A stretch of DNA of 64,000 bases from Echiichthys vipera (taxonomy: Eukaryota > Chordata > Actinopteri > Perciformes > Trachinidae): positions 13,649,056-13,713,055 of the forward strand of contig OY829645.1 in the NCBI GenBank assembly GCA_963691815.1. The letters are read 5' to 3'. A model generated the notes under the pieces. That model did not search any database. It saw nothing but the letters and a program-made list of their open reading frames with translations, and was not told the DNA's origin. A program made the position numbers and the translations under genes. The stretch's first letter is position 1; the number at the start of each line of letters is the position of its first letter. This document shows positions 1 to 45,810 of this stretch, piece by piece.

Positions 1-3000
1 AGCATATCGGGTGAAAGAAGGTCATAAAAAGTGAAAGTATAGCATATCGGGGGAAAAAGGTCATAAAAAGTCATAGTATAGCAGATCGGGGAAAAACAGG
101 TAATAAAAAGTCATAGTATAGCATATCGGGGGAAAACAGGTCATAAAAAGTCATAGTATAGCATATCGTGGGAAAAAAAGGTCATAAAAAGTCATAGTAT
201 AGCATATCGGGGGAAAAAGGTCATAAAAAGTGAAAGTATAGCATATCGGGGGAAAACAGGTCATAAAAAGTCATAGTATAGCATATCGGGGAAAAAACAG
301 GTCATAAAAAGTCATAGTATAGCATATCGGGGAAAACAGGTCATAAAAAGTCATAGTATAGCATATCGGGGAGAAAAACAGGTCATAAAAAGTCATAGTA
401 TAGTATATCGGGGGAAAACAGGTCATAAAAAGTCATAGTATAGCATATCGGGGAAAAAGGTCATAAAAAGTCATAGTATATCATATCGGGGGAAAACAAG
501 TCATAAAAAGTCATAGTATAGCATATCGGGGAAAAAGGTCATAAAAAGTCATAGTATAGCATATCGGGGGAAAAAAGGTCATAAAAAGTCATAGTATAGC
601 ATATCGGGGAAAAAGGTCATAAAAAGTCATAGTATAGCATATCGGGGAAAAAAGGTCATAAAAAGTCATAGTATACTATATCGGGGGAAAAAGGTCATAA
701 AAAGTCATAGTATAGCATATCGGGGGGAAAAAGGTCATAAAAAGTCATAGTATAGCATATCGGGGGAAAAAAGGTCATAAAAAGTCAAAGTATAGCATAT
801 CGGGGGAAAACAGGTCATAAAAAGTCATAGTATAGCATATCGGGAAAAAACAGGTCATAAAAAGTCATAGTATAGCATATCGGGGAAAACAGGTCATAAA
901 AAGTCATAGTATAGCATATCGGGAAAAAAAGGTCATAAAAAGTCATAGTATAGCATATCGGGGGAAAACAGGTCATAAAAAGTCATAGTATAGCAAATCG
1001 GGAAAAAAAGGTCATAAAAAGTCATAGTATGGCATATCGGGGGAAAACAGGTTATAAAAAGTCATAGTATAGCATATCGGGGGAAAAACAGGTCATAAAA
1101 AGTCATAGTATAGCATATCGGGGGAAAAAAGGTCATAAAAAGTCATAGTATAGCAGATCGGGGAAAAACAGGTCATAAAAAGTCAAAGTATAGCAGATCG
1201 GGGAAAAACAGGTCATAAAAAGTCATAGTATAGCATATCGGGGGAAAACAGGTTATAAAAAGTCATAGTATAGCATATCGGGGGAAAAAGATCATAAAAA
1301 GTCATAGTATAGCATATCGGGGAAAAAAGGTCATAAAAAGTCATAGTATAGCATAACAGGGAAAAATAGGTCATAAAAAGTCATAGTATAGCATATTGGG
1401 GAAAAAAAGGTCATAAAAAGTCATAGTATAGCAGATCGGGGAAAAACAGGTCAGAAAAAGTCATAGTATAGCATATTGGGGGAAAACAGGTCATAAAAAG
1501 TCATAGTATAGCATATCGGAGGGAAAAAGGTCATAAAAAGTCATAGTATAGCATATCAGGGGAAAAAAGGTCATTAAAAGTCATAGTATAGCATATCGGG
1601 GAAAAAGGTCATAAAAAGTCATAGTATAGCATATCAGGGGAAAAAAGGTCATAAAAAGTCATAGTATAGCATATCGGGGAAAACAGGTCATAAAAAGTCA
1701 TAGTATAGCATATCAGGGGAAAAAAGGTCATAAAAAGTCATAGTATAGCATATCGGGGAAAACAGGTCATAAAAAGTCATAGTATAGCATATCGGGAAAA
1801 AAAGGTCATAAAAAGTCATAGTATAGCATATCGGGGAAAAAACAGGTCATAAAAAGTCAAAGTATAGCAGATCGGGGAAAAACAGGTCATAAAAAGTCAT
1901 AGTATAGCATATCGGGGGAAAACAGGTTATAAAAAGTCATAGTATAGCATATCGGGGGAAAAAGATCATAAAAAGTCATAGTATAGCATATCGGGGAAAA
2001 AAGGTCATAAAAAGTCATAGTATAGCATAACAGGGAAAAATAGGTCATAAAAAGTCATAGTATAGCATATTGGGGAAAAAAAGGTCATAAAAAGTCATAG
2101 TATAGCAGATCGGGGAAAAACAGGTCAGAAAAAGTCATAGTATAGCATATTGGGGGAAAACAGGTCATAAAAAGTCATAGTATAGCATATCGGAGGGAAA
2201 AAGGTCATAAAAAGTCATAGTATAGCATATCAGGGGAAAAAAGGTCATTAAAAGTCATAGTATAGCATATCGGGGAAAAAGGTCATAAAAAGTCATAGTA
2301 TAGCATATCAGGGGAAAAAAGGTCATAAAAAGTCATAGTATAGCATATCGGGGAAAACAGGTCATAAAAAGTCATAGTATAGCATATCAGGGGAAAAAAG
2401 GTCATAAAAAGTCATAGTATAGCATATCGGGGAAAACAGGTCATAAAAAGTCATAGTATAGCATATCGGGAAAAAAAGGTCATAAAAAGTCATAGTATAG
2501 CATATCGGGGAAAAAACAGGTCATAAAAAGTCATAGTATAGCATATCGGGGAAAACAGGTCATAAAAAGTCATAGTATAGCATATCGGGGAGAAAAACAG
2601 GTCATAAAAAGTCATAGTATAGTATATCGGGGGAAAACAGGTCATAAAAAGTCATAGTATAGCATATCGGGGAAAAAGGTCATAAAAAGTCATAGTATAG
2701 CATAACGGGGGAAAACAAGTCATAAAAAGTCATAGTATAGCATATCGGGGAAAAAGGTCATAAAAAGTCATAGTATAGCATATCGGGGGAAAAAAGGTCA
2801 TAAAAAGTCATAGTATAGCATATCGGGGAAAAAGGTCATAAAAAGTCATAGTATAGCATATCGGGGAAAAAAGGTCATAAAAAGTCATAGTATACCATAT
2901 CGGGGGAAAAAGGTCATAAAAAGTCATAGTATAGCATATCGGGGGGAAAAAAGGTCATAAAAAGTCATAGTATAGCATATCGGGGGAAAAAAGGTCATAA

Positions 3001-6000
3001 AAAGTCAAAGTATAGCATATCGGGGGAAAACAGGTCATAAAAAGTCATAGTATAGCATATCGGGGAAAAAACAGGTCATAAAAAGTCATAGTATAGCATA
3101 TCGGGGAAAACAGGTCATAAAAAGTCATAGTATAGCATATCGGGAAAAAAAGGTCATAAAAAGTCATAGTATAGCATATTGGGGAAAAAAGGTCATAAAA
3201 AGTCATAGTATAGCAGATCGGGGAAAAACAGGTCATAAAAAGTCATAGTATAGCATATTGGGGGAAAACAGGTCATAAAAAGTCATAGTATAGCATATCA
3301 GGGGAAAAAAGGTCATAAAAAGTCATAGTATAGCATATCGGGGGAAAACAGGTCATAAAAAGTCATAGTATAGCATATCGGAGGGAAAAAGGTCATAAAA
3401 AGTCATAGTATAGCATATCAGGGGAAAAAAGGTCATTAAAAGTCATAGTATAGCATATCGGGGAAAAAGGTCATAAAAAGTCATAGTATAGCATATCAGG
3501 GGAAAAAAGGTCATAAAAAGTCATAGTATAGCATATCGGGGAAAACAGGTCATAAAAAGTCATAGTATAGCATATCGGGGGAAACAGGTCATAAAAAGTC
3601 ATAGTATAGCATATCGGGGGAAAACAGGTCATAAAAAGTCATAGTATAGCATATCGGGGGAAAAAAGGTCATAAAAAGTCATAGTATAGCATATCGGGGG
3701 GAAAAAGGTCATAAAAAGTCATAGTATAGCATATCGGGGGAAAAACAGGTCATAAAAAGTCATAGTATAGCATATCGGGGAAAAAAACAGGTCATAAAAA
3801 GTTATAGTTTAGCATATCGGGGGAAAACAGGTCATAAAAAGTCATAGTATAGCATATCGGGGGAAAAAAGGTCATAAAAAGTCATAGTATACCATATCGG
3901 GGGGAAAAGGTCATAAAAAGTCATAATATAGCATATCGGGGGGAAAAAGGTCATTAAAAGTCATAGTATAGCATATCGGGGGGGAAAAAAGGTCATAAAA
4001 AGTCATAGTATAGCATATCGGGGAAAAAAAGGTCATAAAAAGTCATAGTATAGCATATCGGGGAAAACAGGTCATAAAAAGTCATAGTATAGCATATCTA
4101 TGACTTTTTAAAAAAGGTCATAAAAAGTCATAGTAGAGCATATCGGGGGAAAAAGGTCATAAAAAGTCATAGTATAGCATATCGGGGAAAAAAAGGTCAT
4201 AAAAAGTCATAGTCTAGCATATCGGGGAAAAGAAGGTCATAAAAAGTCATAGTATAGCATATCGGGGGAAAAAGGGTCATAAAAAGTCATAGTATAGCAT
4301 ATCGGGGGGAAAAAGGTCATAAAAAGTCATAGTATAGCATATCGGGGGAAAAACAGGTCATAAAAAGTCATAGTATAGCATATCGGGGAAAAAAACAGGT
4401 CATAAAAAGTTATAGTTTAGCATATCGGGGGACCAGGTCATAAAAAGTCATAGTATAGCATATCGGGGGAAAAAAGGTCATAAAAAGTCATAGTATACCA
4501 TATCGGGGGAAAAGGTCATAAAAAGTCATAGTATAGCATATCGGGGGGAAAAAGGTCATTAAAAGTCATAGTATAGCATATCGGGGGGGGAAAAGGTCAT
4601 AAAAAGTCATAGTATAGCATATCGGGGAAAAAAAGGTCATAAAAAGTCATAGTATAGCATATCGGGGAAAACAGGTCATAAAAAGTCATAGTATAGCATA
4701 TCGGGGGAAAAAAAGGTCATAAAAAGTCATAGTCTAGCATATCGGGGGAAAACAGGTCATAAAAAGTCATAGTATAGCATATCGGGGGAAAGAAGGTCAT
4801 AAAAAGTGAAAGTATAGCATATCGGGGGAAAAAGGTCATAAAAAGTCATAGTATAGCAGATCGGGAAAAACAGGTAATAAAAAGTCATAGTATAGCATAT
4901 CGGTGGAAAACAGGTCATAAAAAGTCATAGTATAGCATATCGTGGGAAAAAAAGGTCATAAAAAGTCATAGTATAGCATATCGGGGGAAAAAGGTCATAA
5001 AAAGTCATAGTATAGCATATCGGGGAAAAAACAGGTCATAAAAAGTCATAGTATAGCATATCGGGGAAAACAGGTCATAAAAAGTCATAGTATAGCATAA
5101 CGGGGGAAAAACAGGTCATAAAAAGTCATAGTATAGCATATCGGGGAAAACAGGTCATAAAAAGTCATAGTATAGCATATCGGGGGGAAAACAGGTCATA
5201 AAAAGTCATAGTATAGCAAATCGGGGAAAAAAGGTCATAAAAAGTCATAGTATACCATATCGGGGGAAAAGGTCATAAAAAGTCATAGTATAGCATATCG
5301 GGGGGAAAAAGGTCATTAAAAGTCATAGTATAGCATATCGGGGGGAAAAAAGGTCATAAAAAGTCATAGTATAGCATATCGGGGGAAAAACAGGTCATAA
5401 AAAGTCATAGTATAGCATATCGGGGAAAAAAACAGGTCATAAAAAGTTATAGTTTAGCATATCGGGGGAAAACAGGTCATAAAAAGTCATAGTATAGCAT
5501 ATCGGGGGAAAAAAGGTCATAAAAAGTCATAGTATACCATATCGGGGGGAAAAGGTCATAAAAAGTCATAGTATAGCATATCGGGGGGGAAAAGGTCATT
5601 AAAAGTCATAGTCTAGCATATCGGGGGAAAACAGGTCATAAAAAGTCATAGTATAGCATATCGGGTGAAAGAAGGTCATAAAAAGTGAAAGTATAGCATA
5701 TCGGGGGAAAAAGGTCATAAAAAGTCATAGTATAGCAGATCGGGGAAAAACAGGTAATAAAAAGTCATAGTATAGCATATCGGGGGAAAACAGGTCATAA
5801 AAAGTCATAGTATAGCATATCGTGGGAAAAAAAGGTCATAAAAAGTCGTAGTATAGCATATCGGGGGAAAAAGGTCATAAAAAGTGAAAGTATAGCATAT
5901 CGGGGGAAAACAGGTCATAAAAAGTCATAGTATAGCATATCGGGGAAAAAACAGGTCATAAAAAGTCATAGTATAGCATATCGGGGAAAACAGGTCATAA

Positions 6001-9000
6001 AAAGTCATAGTATAGCATATCGGGGAGAAAAACAGGTCATAAAAAGTCATAGTATAGTATATCGGGGGAAAACAGGTCATAAAAAGTCATAGTATAGCAT
6101 ATCGGGGAAAAAGGTCATAAAAAGTCATAGTATATCATATCGGGGGAAAACAAGTCATAAAAAGTCATAGTATAGCATATCGGGGAAAAAGGTCATAAAA
6201 AGTCATAGTATAGCATATCGGGGGAAAAAAGGTCATAAAAAGTCATAGTATAGCATATCGGGGAAAAAGGTCATAAAAAGTCATAGTATAGCATATCGGG
6301 GAAAAAAGGTCATAAAAAGTCATAGTATACCATATCGGGGGAAAAAGGTCATAAAAAGTCATAGTATAGCATATCGGGGGGAAAAAGGTCATAAAAAGTC
6401 ATAGTATAGCATATCGGGGGAAAAAAGGTCATAAAAAGTCAAAGTATAGCATATCGGGGGAAAACAGGTCATAAAAAGTCATAGTATAGCATATCGGGAA
6501 AAAACAGGTCATAAAAAGTCATAGTATAGCATATCGGGGAAAACAGGTCATAAAAAGTCATAGTATAGCATATCGGGAAAAAAAGGTCATAAAAAGTCAT
6601 AGTATAGCATATCGGGGGAAAACAGGTCATAAAAAGTCATAGTATAGCATATCGGGGAAAAAGGTCATAAAAAGTCATAGTATAGCATATCGGGGAAAAA
6701 AGGTCATAAAAAGTCATAGTATACCATATCGGGGGAAAAAGGTCATAAAAAGTCATAGTATAGCATATCGGGGGGAAAAAAGGTCATAAAAAGTCATAGT
6801 ATAGCATATCGGGGGAAAAAAGGTCATAAAAAGTCAAAGTATAGCATATCGGGGGAAAACAGGTCATAAAAAGTCATAGTATAGCATATCGGGGAAAAAA
6901 CAGGTCATAAAAAGTCATAGTATAGCATATCGGGGAAAACAGGTCATAAAAAGTCATAGTATAGCATATCGGGAAAAAAAGGTCATAAAAAGTCATAGTA
7001 TAGCATATCGGGGGAAAACAGGTCATAAAAAGTCATAGTATAGCAAATCGGGAAAAAAAGGTCATAAAAAGTCATAGTATGGCATATCGGGGGAAAACAG
7101 GTTATAAAAAGTCATAGTATAGCATATCGGGGGAAAAACAGGTCATAAAAAGTCATAGTATAGCATATCGGGGGAAAAAAGGTCATAAAAAGTCATAGTA
7201 TAGCAGATCGGGGAAAAACAGGTCATAAAAAGTCAAAGTATAGCAGATCGGGGAAAAACAGGTCATAAAAAGTCATAGTATAGCATATCGGGGGAAAACA
7301 GGTTATAAAAAGTCATAGTATAGCATATCGGGGTCAAAGATCATAAAAAGTCATAGTATAGCATAACAGGGAAAAATAGGTCATAAAAAGTCATAGTATA
7401 GCATATTGGGGAAAAAAAGGTCATAAAAAGTCATAGTATAGCAGATCGGGGAAAAACAGGTCATAAAAAGTCATAGTATAGCATATTGGGGGAAAACAGG
7501 TCATAAAAAGTCATAGTATAGCATATCAGGGGAAAAAAGGTCATAAAAAGTCATAGTATAGCATATCGGGGGAAAACAGGTCATAAAAAGTCATAGTATA
7601 GCATATCGGAGGGAAAAAGGTCATAAAAAGTCATAGTATAGCATATCAGGGGAAAAAAGGTCATTAAAAGTCATAGTATAGCATATCGGGGAAAAAGGTC
7701 ATAAAAAGTCATAGTATAGCATATCAGGGGAAAAAAGGTCATAAAAAGTCATAGTATAGCATATCGGGGAAAACAGGTCATAAAAAGTCATAGTATAGCA
7801 TATCAGGGGAAAAAAGGTCATAAAAAGTCATAGTATAGCATATCGGGGAAAACAGGTCATAAAAAGTCATAGTATAGCATATCGGGGGAAACAGGTCATA
7901 AAAAGTCATAGTATAGCATATCGGGGGAAAACAGGTCATAAAAAGTCATAGTATAGCATATCGGGGGAAAAAAGGTCATAAAAAGTCATAGTATAGCATA
8001 TCGGGGGAGAAAAGGTCATAAAAAGTCATAGTATAGCATATCGGGGGAAAAAAAGGTCATAAAAAGTCATAGTATAGCAGATCGGGGAAAAACAGGTCAT
8101 AAAAAGTCAAAGTATAGCAGATCGGGGAAAAACAGGTCATAAAAAGTCATAGTATAGCATATCGGGGGAAAACAGGTTATAAAAAGTCATAGTATAGCAT
8201 ATCGGGGGAAAAAGATCATAAAAAGTCATAGTATAGCATATCGGGGAAAAAAGGTCATAAAAAGTCATAGTATAGCATAACAGGGAAAAATAGGTCATAA
8301 AAAGTCATAGTATAGCATATTGGGGAAAAAAAGGTCATAAAAAGTCATAGTATAGCAGATCGGGGAAAACAGGTCATAAAAAGTCATAGTATAGCATATT
8401 GGGGGAAAACAGGTCATAAAAAGTCATAGTATAGCATATCAGGGGAAAATAGGTCATAAAAAGTCATAGTATAGCATATCGGGGGAAAACAGGTCATAAA
8501 AAGTCATAGTATAGCATATCGGGGGGAAAAAGGTCATAAAAAGTCATAGTATAGCATATCAGGGGAAAAAAGGTCATAAAAAGTCATAGTATGGCATATC
8601 GGGGAAAACAGGTCATAAAAAGTCATAGTATAGCATATCAGGGGAAAAAAGGTCATAAAAAGTCATAGTATAGCATATCGGGGAAAACAGGTCATAAAAA
8701 GTCATAGTATAGCATATCGGGAAAAAAAGGTCATAAAAAGTCATAGTATAGCATATCGGGGGAAAACAGGTCATAAAAAGTCATAGTATAGCAAATCGGG
8801 GAAAAAAGGTCATAAAAAGTCATAGTTTAGCATATCGGGGGAAAAACAGGTCATAAAAAGTCATAGTATAGCATATCGGGGGAAAAACAGGTCATAAAAA
8901 GTCATAGTATAGCATATCGGGGGAAAAAAGGTCATAAAAAGTCATAGTATAGCAGATCGGGGAAAAACAGGTCATAAAAAGTCATAGTATAGCATATCGG

Positions 9001-10735
9001 GGAAAACAGGTCATAAAAAGTCATAGTATAGCATATCGGGAAAAAAAGGTCATAAAAAGTCATAGTATAGCATATCGGGGGAAAACAGGTCATAAAAAGT
9101 CATAGTATAGCAAATCGGGAAAAAAAGGTCATAAAAAGTCATAGTTTAGCATATCGGGGGAAAAACAGGTCATAAAAAGTCATAGTATAGCATATCGGGG
9201 GAAAAAAAGGTCATAAAAAGTCATAGTATAGCAGATCGGGGAAAAACAGGTCATAAAAAGTCAAAGTATAGCAGATCGGGGAAAAACAGGTCATAAAAAG
9301 TCATAGTATAGCATATCGGGGGAAAACAGGTTATAAAAAGTCATAGTATAGCATATCGGGGGAAAAAGATCATAAAAAGTCATAGTATAGCATATCGGGG
9401 AAAAAAGGTCATAAAAAGTCATAGTATAGCATAACAGGGAAAAATAGGTCATAAAAAGTCATAGTATAGCATATTGGGGAAAAAAAGGTCATAAAAAGTC
9501 ATAGTATAGCAGATCGGGGAAAAACAGGTCATAAAAAGTCATAGTATAGCATATTGGGGGAAAACAGGTCATAAAAAGTCATAGTATAGCATATCAGGGG
9601 AAAATAGGTCATAAAAAGTCATAGTATAGCATATCGGGGGAAAACAGGTCATAAAAAGTCATAGTATAGCATATCGAGGGGAAAAAGGTCATAAAAAGTC
9701 ATAGTATAGCATATCAGGGGAAAAAAGGTCATAAAAAGTCATAGTATAGCATATCGGAGGGAAAAAGGTCATAAAAAGTCATAGTATAGCAGATCGGGGA
9801 AAAACAGGTCATAAAAAGTCATAGTATAGCATATCGGGGAAAACAGGTCATAAAAAGTCATAGTATAGCATATCAGGGGAAAAAAGGTCATAAAAAGTCA
9901 TAGTATAGCATATCGGGGAAAACAGGTCATAAAAAGTCATAGTATAGCATATCGGGAAAAAAAGGTCATAAAAAGTCATAGTATAGCATATCGGGGGAAA
10001 ACAGGTCATAAAAAGTCATAGTATAGCAAATCGGGGAAAAAAGGTCATAAAAAGTCATAGTTTAGCATATCGGGGGAAAAACAGGTCATAAAAAGTCATA
10101 GTATAGCATATCGGGGGAAAAACAGGTCATAAAAAGTCATAGTATAGCATATCGGGGGAAAAAAGGTCATAAAAAGTCATAGTATAGCAGATCGGGGAAA
10201 AACAGGTCATAAAAAGTCAAAGTATAGCAGATCGGGGAAAAACAGGTCATAAAAAGTCATAGTATAGCATATCGGGGGAAAACAGGTTATAAAAAGTCAT
10301 AGTATAGCATATCGGGGGAAAAAGATCATAAAAAGTCATAGTATAGCATATTGGGGAAAAAAGGTCATAAAAAGTCATAGTATAGCATAACAGGGAAAAA
10401 TAGGTCATAAAAAGTCATAGTATAGCATATTGGGGAAAAAAAGGTCATAAAAAGTCATAGTATAGCAGATCGGGGAAAAACAGGTCATAAAAAGTCATAG
10501 TATAGCATATTGGGGGAAAACAGGTCATAAAAAGTCATAGTATAGCATATCGGGGGAAAAACAGGTCATAAAAAGTCATAGTATAGCATATTGGGGGAAA
10601 ACAGGTCATAAAAAGTCATAGTATAGCATATCAGGGGAATAAAGGTCATAAAAAGTCATAGTATAGCATATCGGGGAAAACAGGTCATAAAAAGTCATAG
10701 TATAGCATATCGGGGAAAAAAGGTCATAAAAAAGT
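1..10735. repeat. 38-39 bp minisatellite/satellite array (~280 units)
   Basis: The whole block is a tandem array of a 36-40 bp unit of the form GTCATAAAAAGTCATAGTAT + AGCATATCGGGGGAAAACAG, itself containing the direct repeat GTCAT-AAAAA-GTCAT. Units differ mainly in G-run and A-run length and in CA versus AA before the final G. Rare variants recur in blocks: GCATAACAGGG appears near 1351, 2025, 7361, 8275, 9429 and 10385, and the block starting at base 1 is repeated from about 5655. This shows multi-unit (higher-order) duplication. The array decays between about 10720 and 10860. It lies between ASAP exon 26 and the missing last exon, so it is most simply intronic. No gene is visible in it. 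Confidence 0.97.
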
Positions 10736-10986
10736 TTAATTATAGTGTGTCAAAAAAAGTAATAAAAAGTCATGGTATGTAAAAAAAAGAGTCATGTTAT
10801 TGTTTGTTCAAAAAACACAATAAAGTCCTGTGGTATTATTTACGCCTCATTTTTTAAGCCACATTTTTAAAGCCACATTTTTTAAAGTCAAACAGAAAAA
10901 AAGCAGTTTACCTGTTAATACAGCAGCCTCTAAAATAGCGTATATCTGTGGGAGTGCCAATCAGAGTGTAGGATGAGGATACGTAC
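10736..10986. other. Last ASAP intron, part next to exon 26
   Basis: About 250 bp between the decaying minisatellite and exon 26. It is A/T-rich with degenerate GTCAT-like pieces up to about 10860 and then unique-looking sequence. I looked for the SH3 C-terminal exon on the minus strand and saw none. Confidence 0.6.
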
Positions 10987-42683
<31,697 letters not shown>

Positions 42684-42689
42684 GGTGCT

Positions 42690-43480
42690 GCTCAACCCGG
42701 GACACACCGGGACCACCGGAACAGTCTCAACAGAGGTCCGGCACTGAAAGATCAATTCAACACAAAAGAACCGAGGAAACCAGGCGAAGACCTAGTATTC
42801 CCTATATATAAATAATGAAATAATGTGAATTTAATAATCAGTAAAGGGGAAATAATCCCATCAACGCTGCTTCCTCCTTCCCTCAATTACGTGGAGATAA
42901 ATCAGGATTAAAGAGGCTGATAAAAAACGGCAATTAAAGAGCTGATCCGGTGAATCCTCCCGTCAGTGTGACTTCACCCTGAACCGCAGCATCAGCCGCT
43001 TCTTCCCCAAACAAAAGGTGATCAAATCCAGCAGCAGATAAACCCCAAACAGCGCGGCTTCTGTAGAAAAACCCGAATAATCAAGACAGTCCCGGGTCGT
43101 TTTAGCGTGTTTAAAACCAACTGAGTCTCTCTTCGGTGTAGAGCCGCTTCATTCAAGAGAAAACCACACAAACCCGCCCGGGTCTGTCCGTGTGTGCATC
43201 GGCTGACAAAGAGCGCAGGGGCTGAGCGGAGAACTGGACCCCCCGGACACCGGGACCGGGTTTAGATGAGGGAATTAAGCCGGTGTCTGCTCTCCGCTGC
43301 AGGAACTGCTTCATGTCTTTTCATCATCAGCTGATTTTTTTGTCACCTGCTTTTTTTCTTTCTTATTCAAACCGCATGGAGAGGCGCGTTCACGGGGTGC
43401 GGCTGGTGGGGGCTCTCTCTCTCTGCCGCGGGAGCGTGCGCGACTGACCGAGCACAGAGACCGTAAACCCCACAACACAC
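42690..43480 (-). promoter_or_regulatory. CpG-rich ASAP promoter / 5' UTR region
   Basis: Immediately upstream of the ASAP start codon the sequence becomes GC- and CpG-rich (for example GCCGCGGGAGCGTGCGCGAC near 43422 and GAGGCGCGTTCACGGGGTGC near 43381), unlike the A/T-rich surroundings. This fits a CpG-island promoter and 5' UTR on the minus strand. No TATA box was chosen and the transcription start cannot be placed. Confidence 0.55.
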
Positions 43481-43582
43481 CGGAGTCTGTTTCAGTTACA
43501 CCTGCTGCACGTGACTTAAAACAGCGTTAAATGTTTCTAAACCAACCTCAAGTTTTTATTTTTACACAAACACACAGACAAA

Positions 43583-43627
<45 letters not shown>

Positions 43628-44489
43628 TCCTGTAATTTTTTTTTTCTTCAATGTCAACTTCTTTGTTACAACACTTAAAAACGAAAAATTTTAGTTAATT
43701 TTATACACTTTTACTTATTTGTTCGGTTATATTTTGTCATATTTTCAGTAAACTCATTTGTCAAACGAACCAAATGTGTGTTTTATTGATGCATCATCAC
43801 TAATTCACTTTGATAAAGACACCAGGATGCATGCTGTTCTTACCATCACCCATCAGAGCGTGCAGAAGATACTGTGCTCTGCTCTGCTGTTATGTATGCT
43901 AGAGACAATATAATTGCAAGCACGGCTGTACTCAGCTATGCATCTGCTACTTTTATATTGTATTTTATTGTATTTTCATATTTACTGTGTTGGAAAATGC
44001 AACTGCTGGTTAATGTGCACTGTCCCTGGTAAATAAATAAAATCAACAAAAAAATATGAATGTATTTTTTATTTTATTTACCTTCAAAATGTAAAATTTG
44101 CAACAACAACTATATTCAATCAACAATTGAGTCATTTATACATCATGTTTTATGTTTAGGAGAGGTGCTGATTTGTGTTAATCAACACAATTTCATCTTT
44201 AATTTACACAATATAAATATGTGACTCAAATCTGCAGTAAAAAGGTGTCCAGTAATTTCCTCTGGTGAAGGATGAATAAAATCTGGGATTATTGCTCCAA
44301 TGACTCCGAGGTTTCCGGTCCAAATGACTAAAACCTTAAACCGGGTTAAAACAGGTACATAAAAGAACAAGAATCTAAAAAAAAAACCCAGTGTCATTAA
44401 AAGCCTTAAAACAGGTTAAAAATGTCAAATTATGACGGACCTGACAAGCAGATACAAAAGGCCACGCCAAAAAGCAGGATCTGTATGCA
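43481..44489. other. Intergenic, ASAP 5' side
   Basis: A/T-rich with a (CA)n microsatellite at 43584-43625. No gene seen. Confidence 0.55.
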
Positions 44490-44726
44490 GCAGAACAGAT
44501 TCAGAGACAACGGCCCACTGGGCACAGACATGTCAGAGGCCCTCTATTCTGTCTACACAGGAATGAGACACCCAAACTCAAAGAGTCTACTTTTAGTCAT
44601 TTTGTGGTCATTTCTAACTTATATTAAGACGGTTTTCTCTGGTCATTTTGTTTCTCTTTGTGGTAATTTTATGTCCATTTTTAGTTGTTTTGTATGTCTT
44701 TGTTATTTTTTAGTATCTATTTTTAG

Positions 44727-45810
44727 TAGCGATATTGAGTTAAAAATGTAACATCGGGAATTATCGGTATCGGGTTTTTACAACCGATGTTTGTTCTGTA
44801 AGCTTCAGCATTTCCGAGTCTGCATAAATGCAACATGGGACATTTACAGGCGCGTGCTTGATGACGTATAACAACAACAAAACGCTTCACTCGTAGGTTG
44901 CTAACTGTGGCTAATAAGCTTGCTCGCCCGGTGCATGAGATGTCCGTGGTTTGGAAGTTTTTCCAAGTGTCACCTAATAACAGTAAATGTGCGCTTTGCA
45001 ATGACTGCAAGGCGTTGGTTATGAGAGGAGGAAACAAGGCGTCTTCCTTTAATACATCACATTTGATCATCCACCTCAAGAAGAATCATGCGGAGTTAAA
45101 CGCTATAATTTGTGCAGCAAAGTGATGGAAAGAAGCAACAGCCGACACCGAGAAAAAACTTTTTCTATCGTTCAGGATGCCGGATTCACCAAACGTGTGG
45201 AGTTCCTCGAGCCACGTTATGCCATGCCAAGTCGGAAGTATTTCTCAGACCAGTGCTTACCCGAATTGTACAGCATTGTTTACTGTCACGTCGGGAAGGT
45301 AATTTCTGGTGCTGTATCCGTTAGATCCAATACAGGTTAGCATGTTGAGCTTAACTGCTAATTTATTGATTGTATTATTTGCCAAGTTCCGGCTCAGTCG
45401 TTACTCAGTCTGGAAAAAGAGAACTAAGTTTGTTTACTACTCTGGACTGAAGCTATGCATCTTCCTTGTTTTGATTATGTCTGTAGTGTTGTTTGAGGCA
45501 AAATATTCTCTCTAAAAACACAAACAAATAAATGAATGGCACTTTTCTGGCACTTTTTTCAATAACTTGTTTTGTACAGACTGTGTTTACATTAGAAAAG
45601 CCGTGTTGCATCTATGTATGCATCCAGTGGGGCATCACAATAAAATTAGGCATAATGTGTTAATTCCATAATAGGTGATAAGTGATGTTGTTATCTAACA
45701 ATTTTGGTGTAAAAAGACTGCATATATCGGTATCGGGTGATATCGCTATCGGAAATTAAGGGTTGGACAATATCAGATATCTGCAGAAAAGCCAATTTCG
45801 AGCTTCCCTA
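44727..45810 (+). mobile_element. hAT-like DNA transposon relic with 8-bp target duplication
   Basis: The element is bounded by perfect ATTTTTAG duplications (44719-44726 and 45811-45818). Its ends are short inverted repeats: left TAGCGATATTGAG, right (reverse complement) TAGGGAAGCTCGA. Sub-terminal TATCGGTATCGG motifs occur on both sides (44764 and 45727). Eight-bp duplications and TAGGG-like ends are hAT features. At 1084 bp it is far too short to be autonomous. Confidence 0.85.
44898..45340 (+). pseudogene. ZBED/hAT transposase fragments
   Basis: 44898-45125 encodes a BED-type zinc finger (SVVWKFFQVSPNNSKCALC, then HLIIHLKKNH: C-x2-C...H-x-H spacing is BED-like). In another frame 45110-45340 reads GFTKRVEFLEPRYAMPSRKY and CLPELY, a conserved part of hAT transposases. 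The two are out of frame and the DDE/RNase H-like core and dimerisation region are missing. Confidence 0.75.

Noticed and set aside
3045..3236. Minus-strand open frame with a 13-residue repeat (ICYTMTFYDLFSP)
   Set aside because: It arises only because some minisatellite units are 39 bp (13 codons); neighbouring units break the frame. No start or splice context.
1..10735. Regularly repeated block resembling a CRISPR array
   Set aside because: Units are contiguous with no unique spacers, G/A-run lengths vary, there are no cas genes, and the surroundings are a vertebrate gene.
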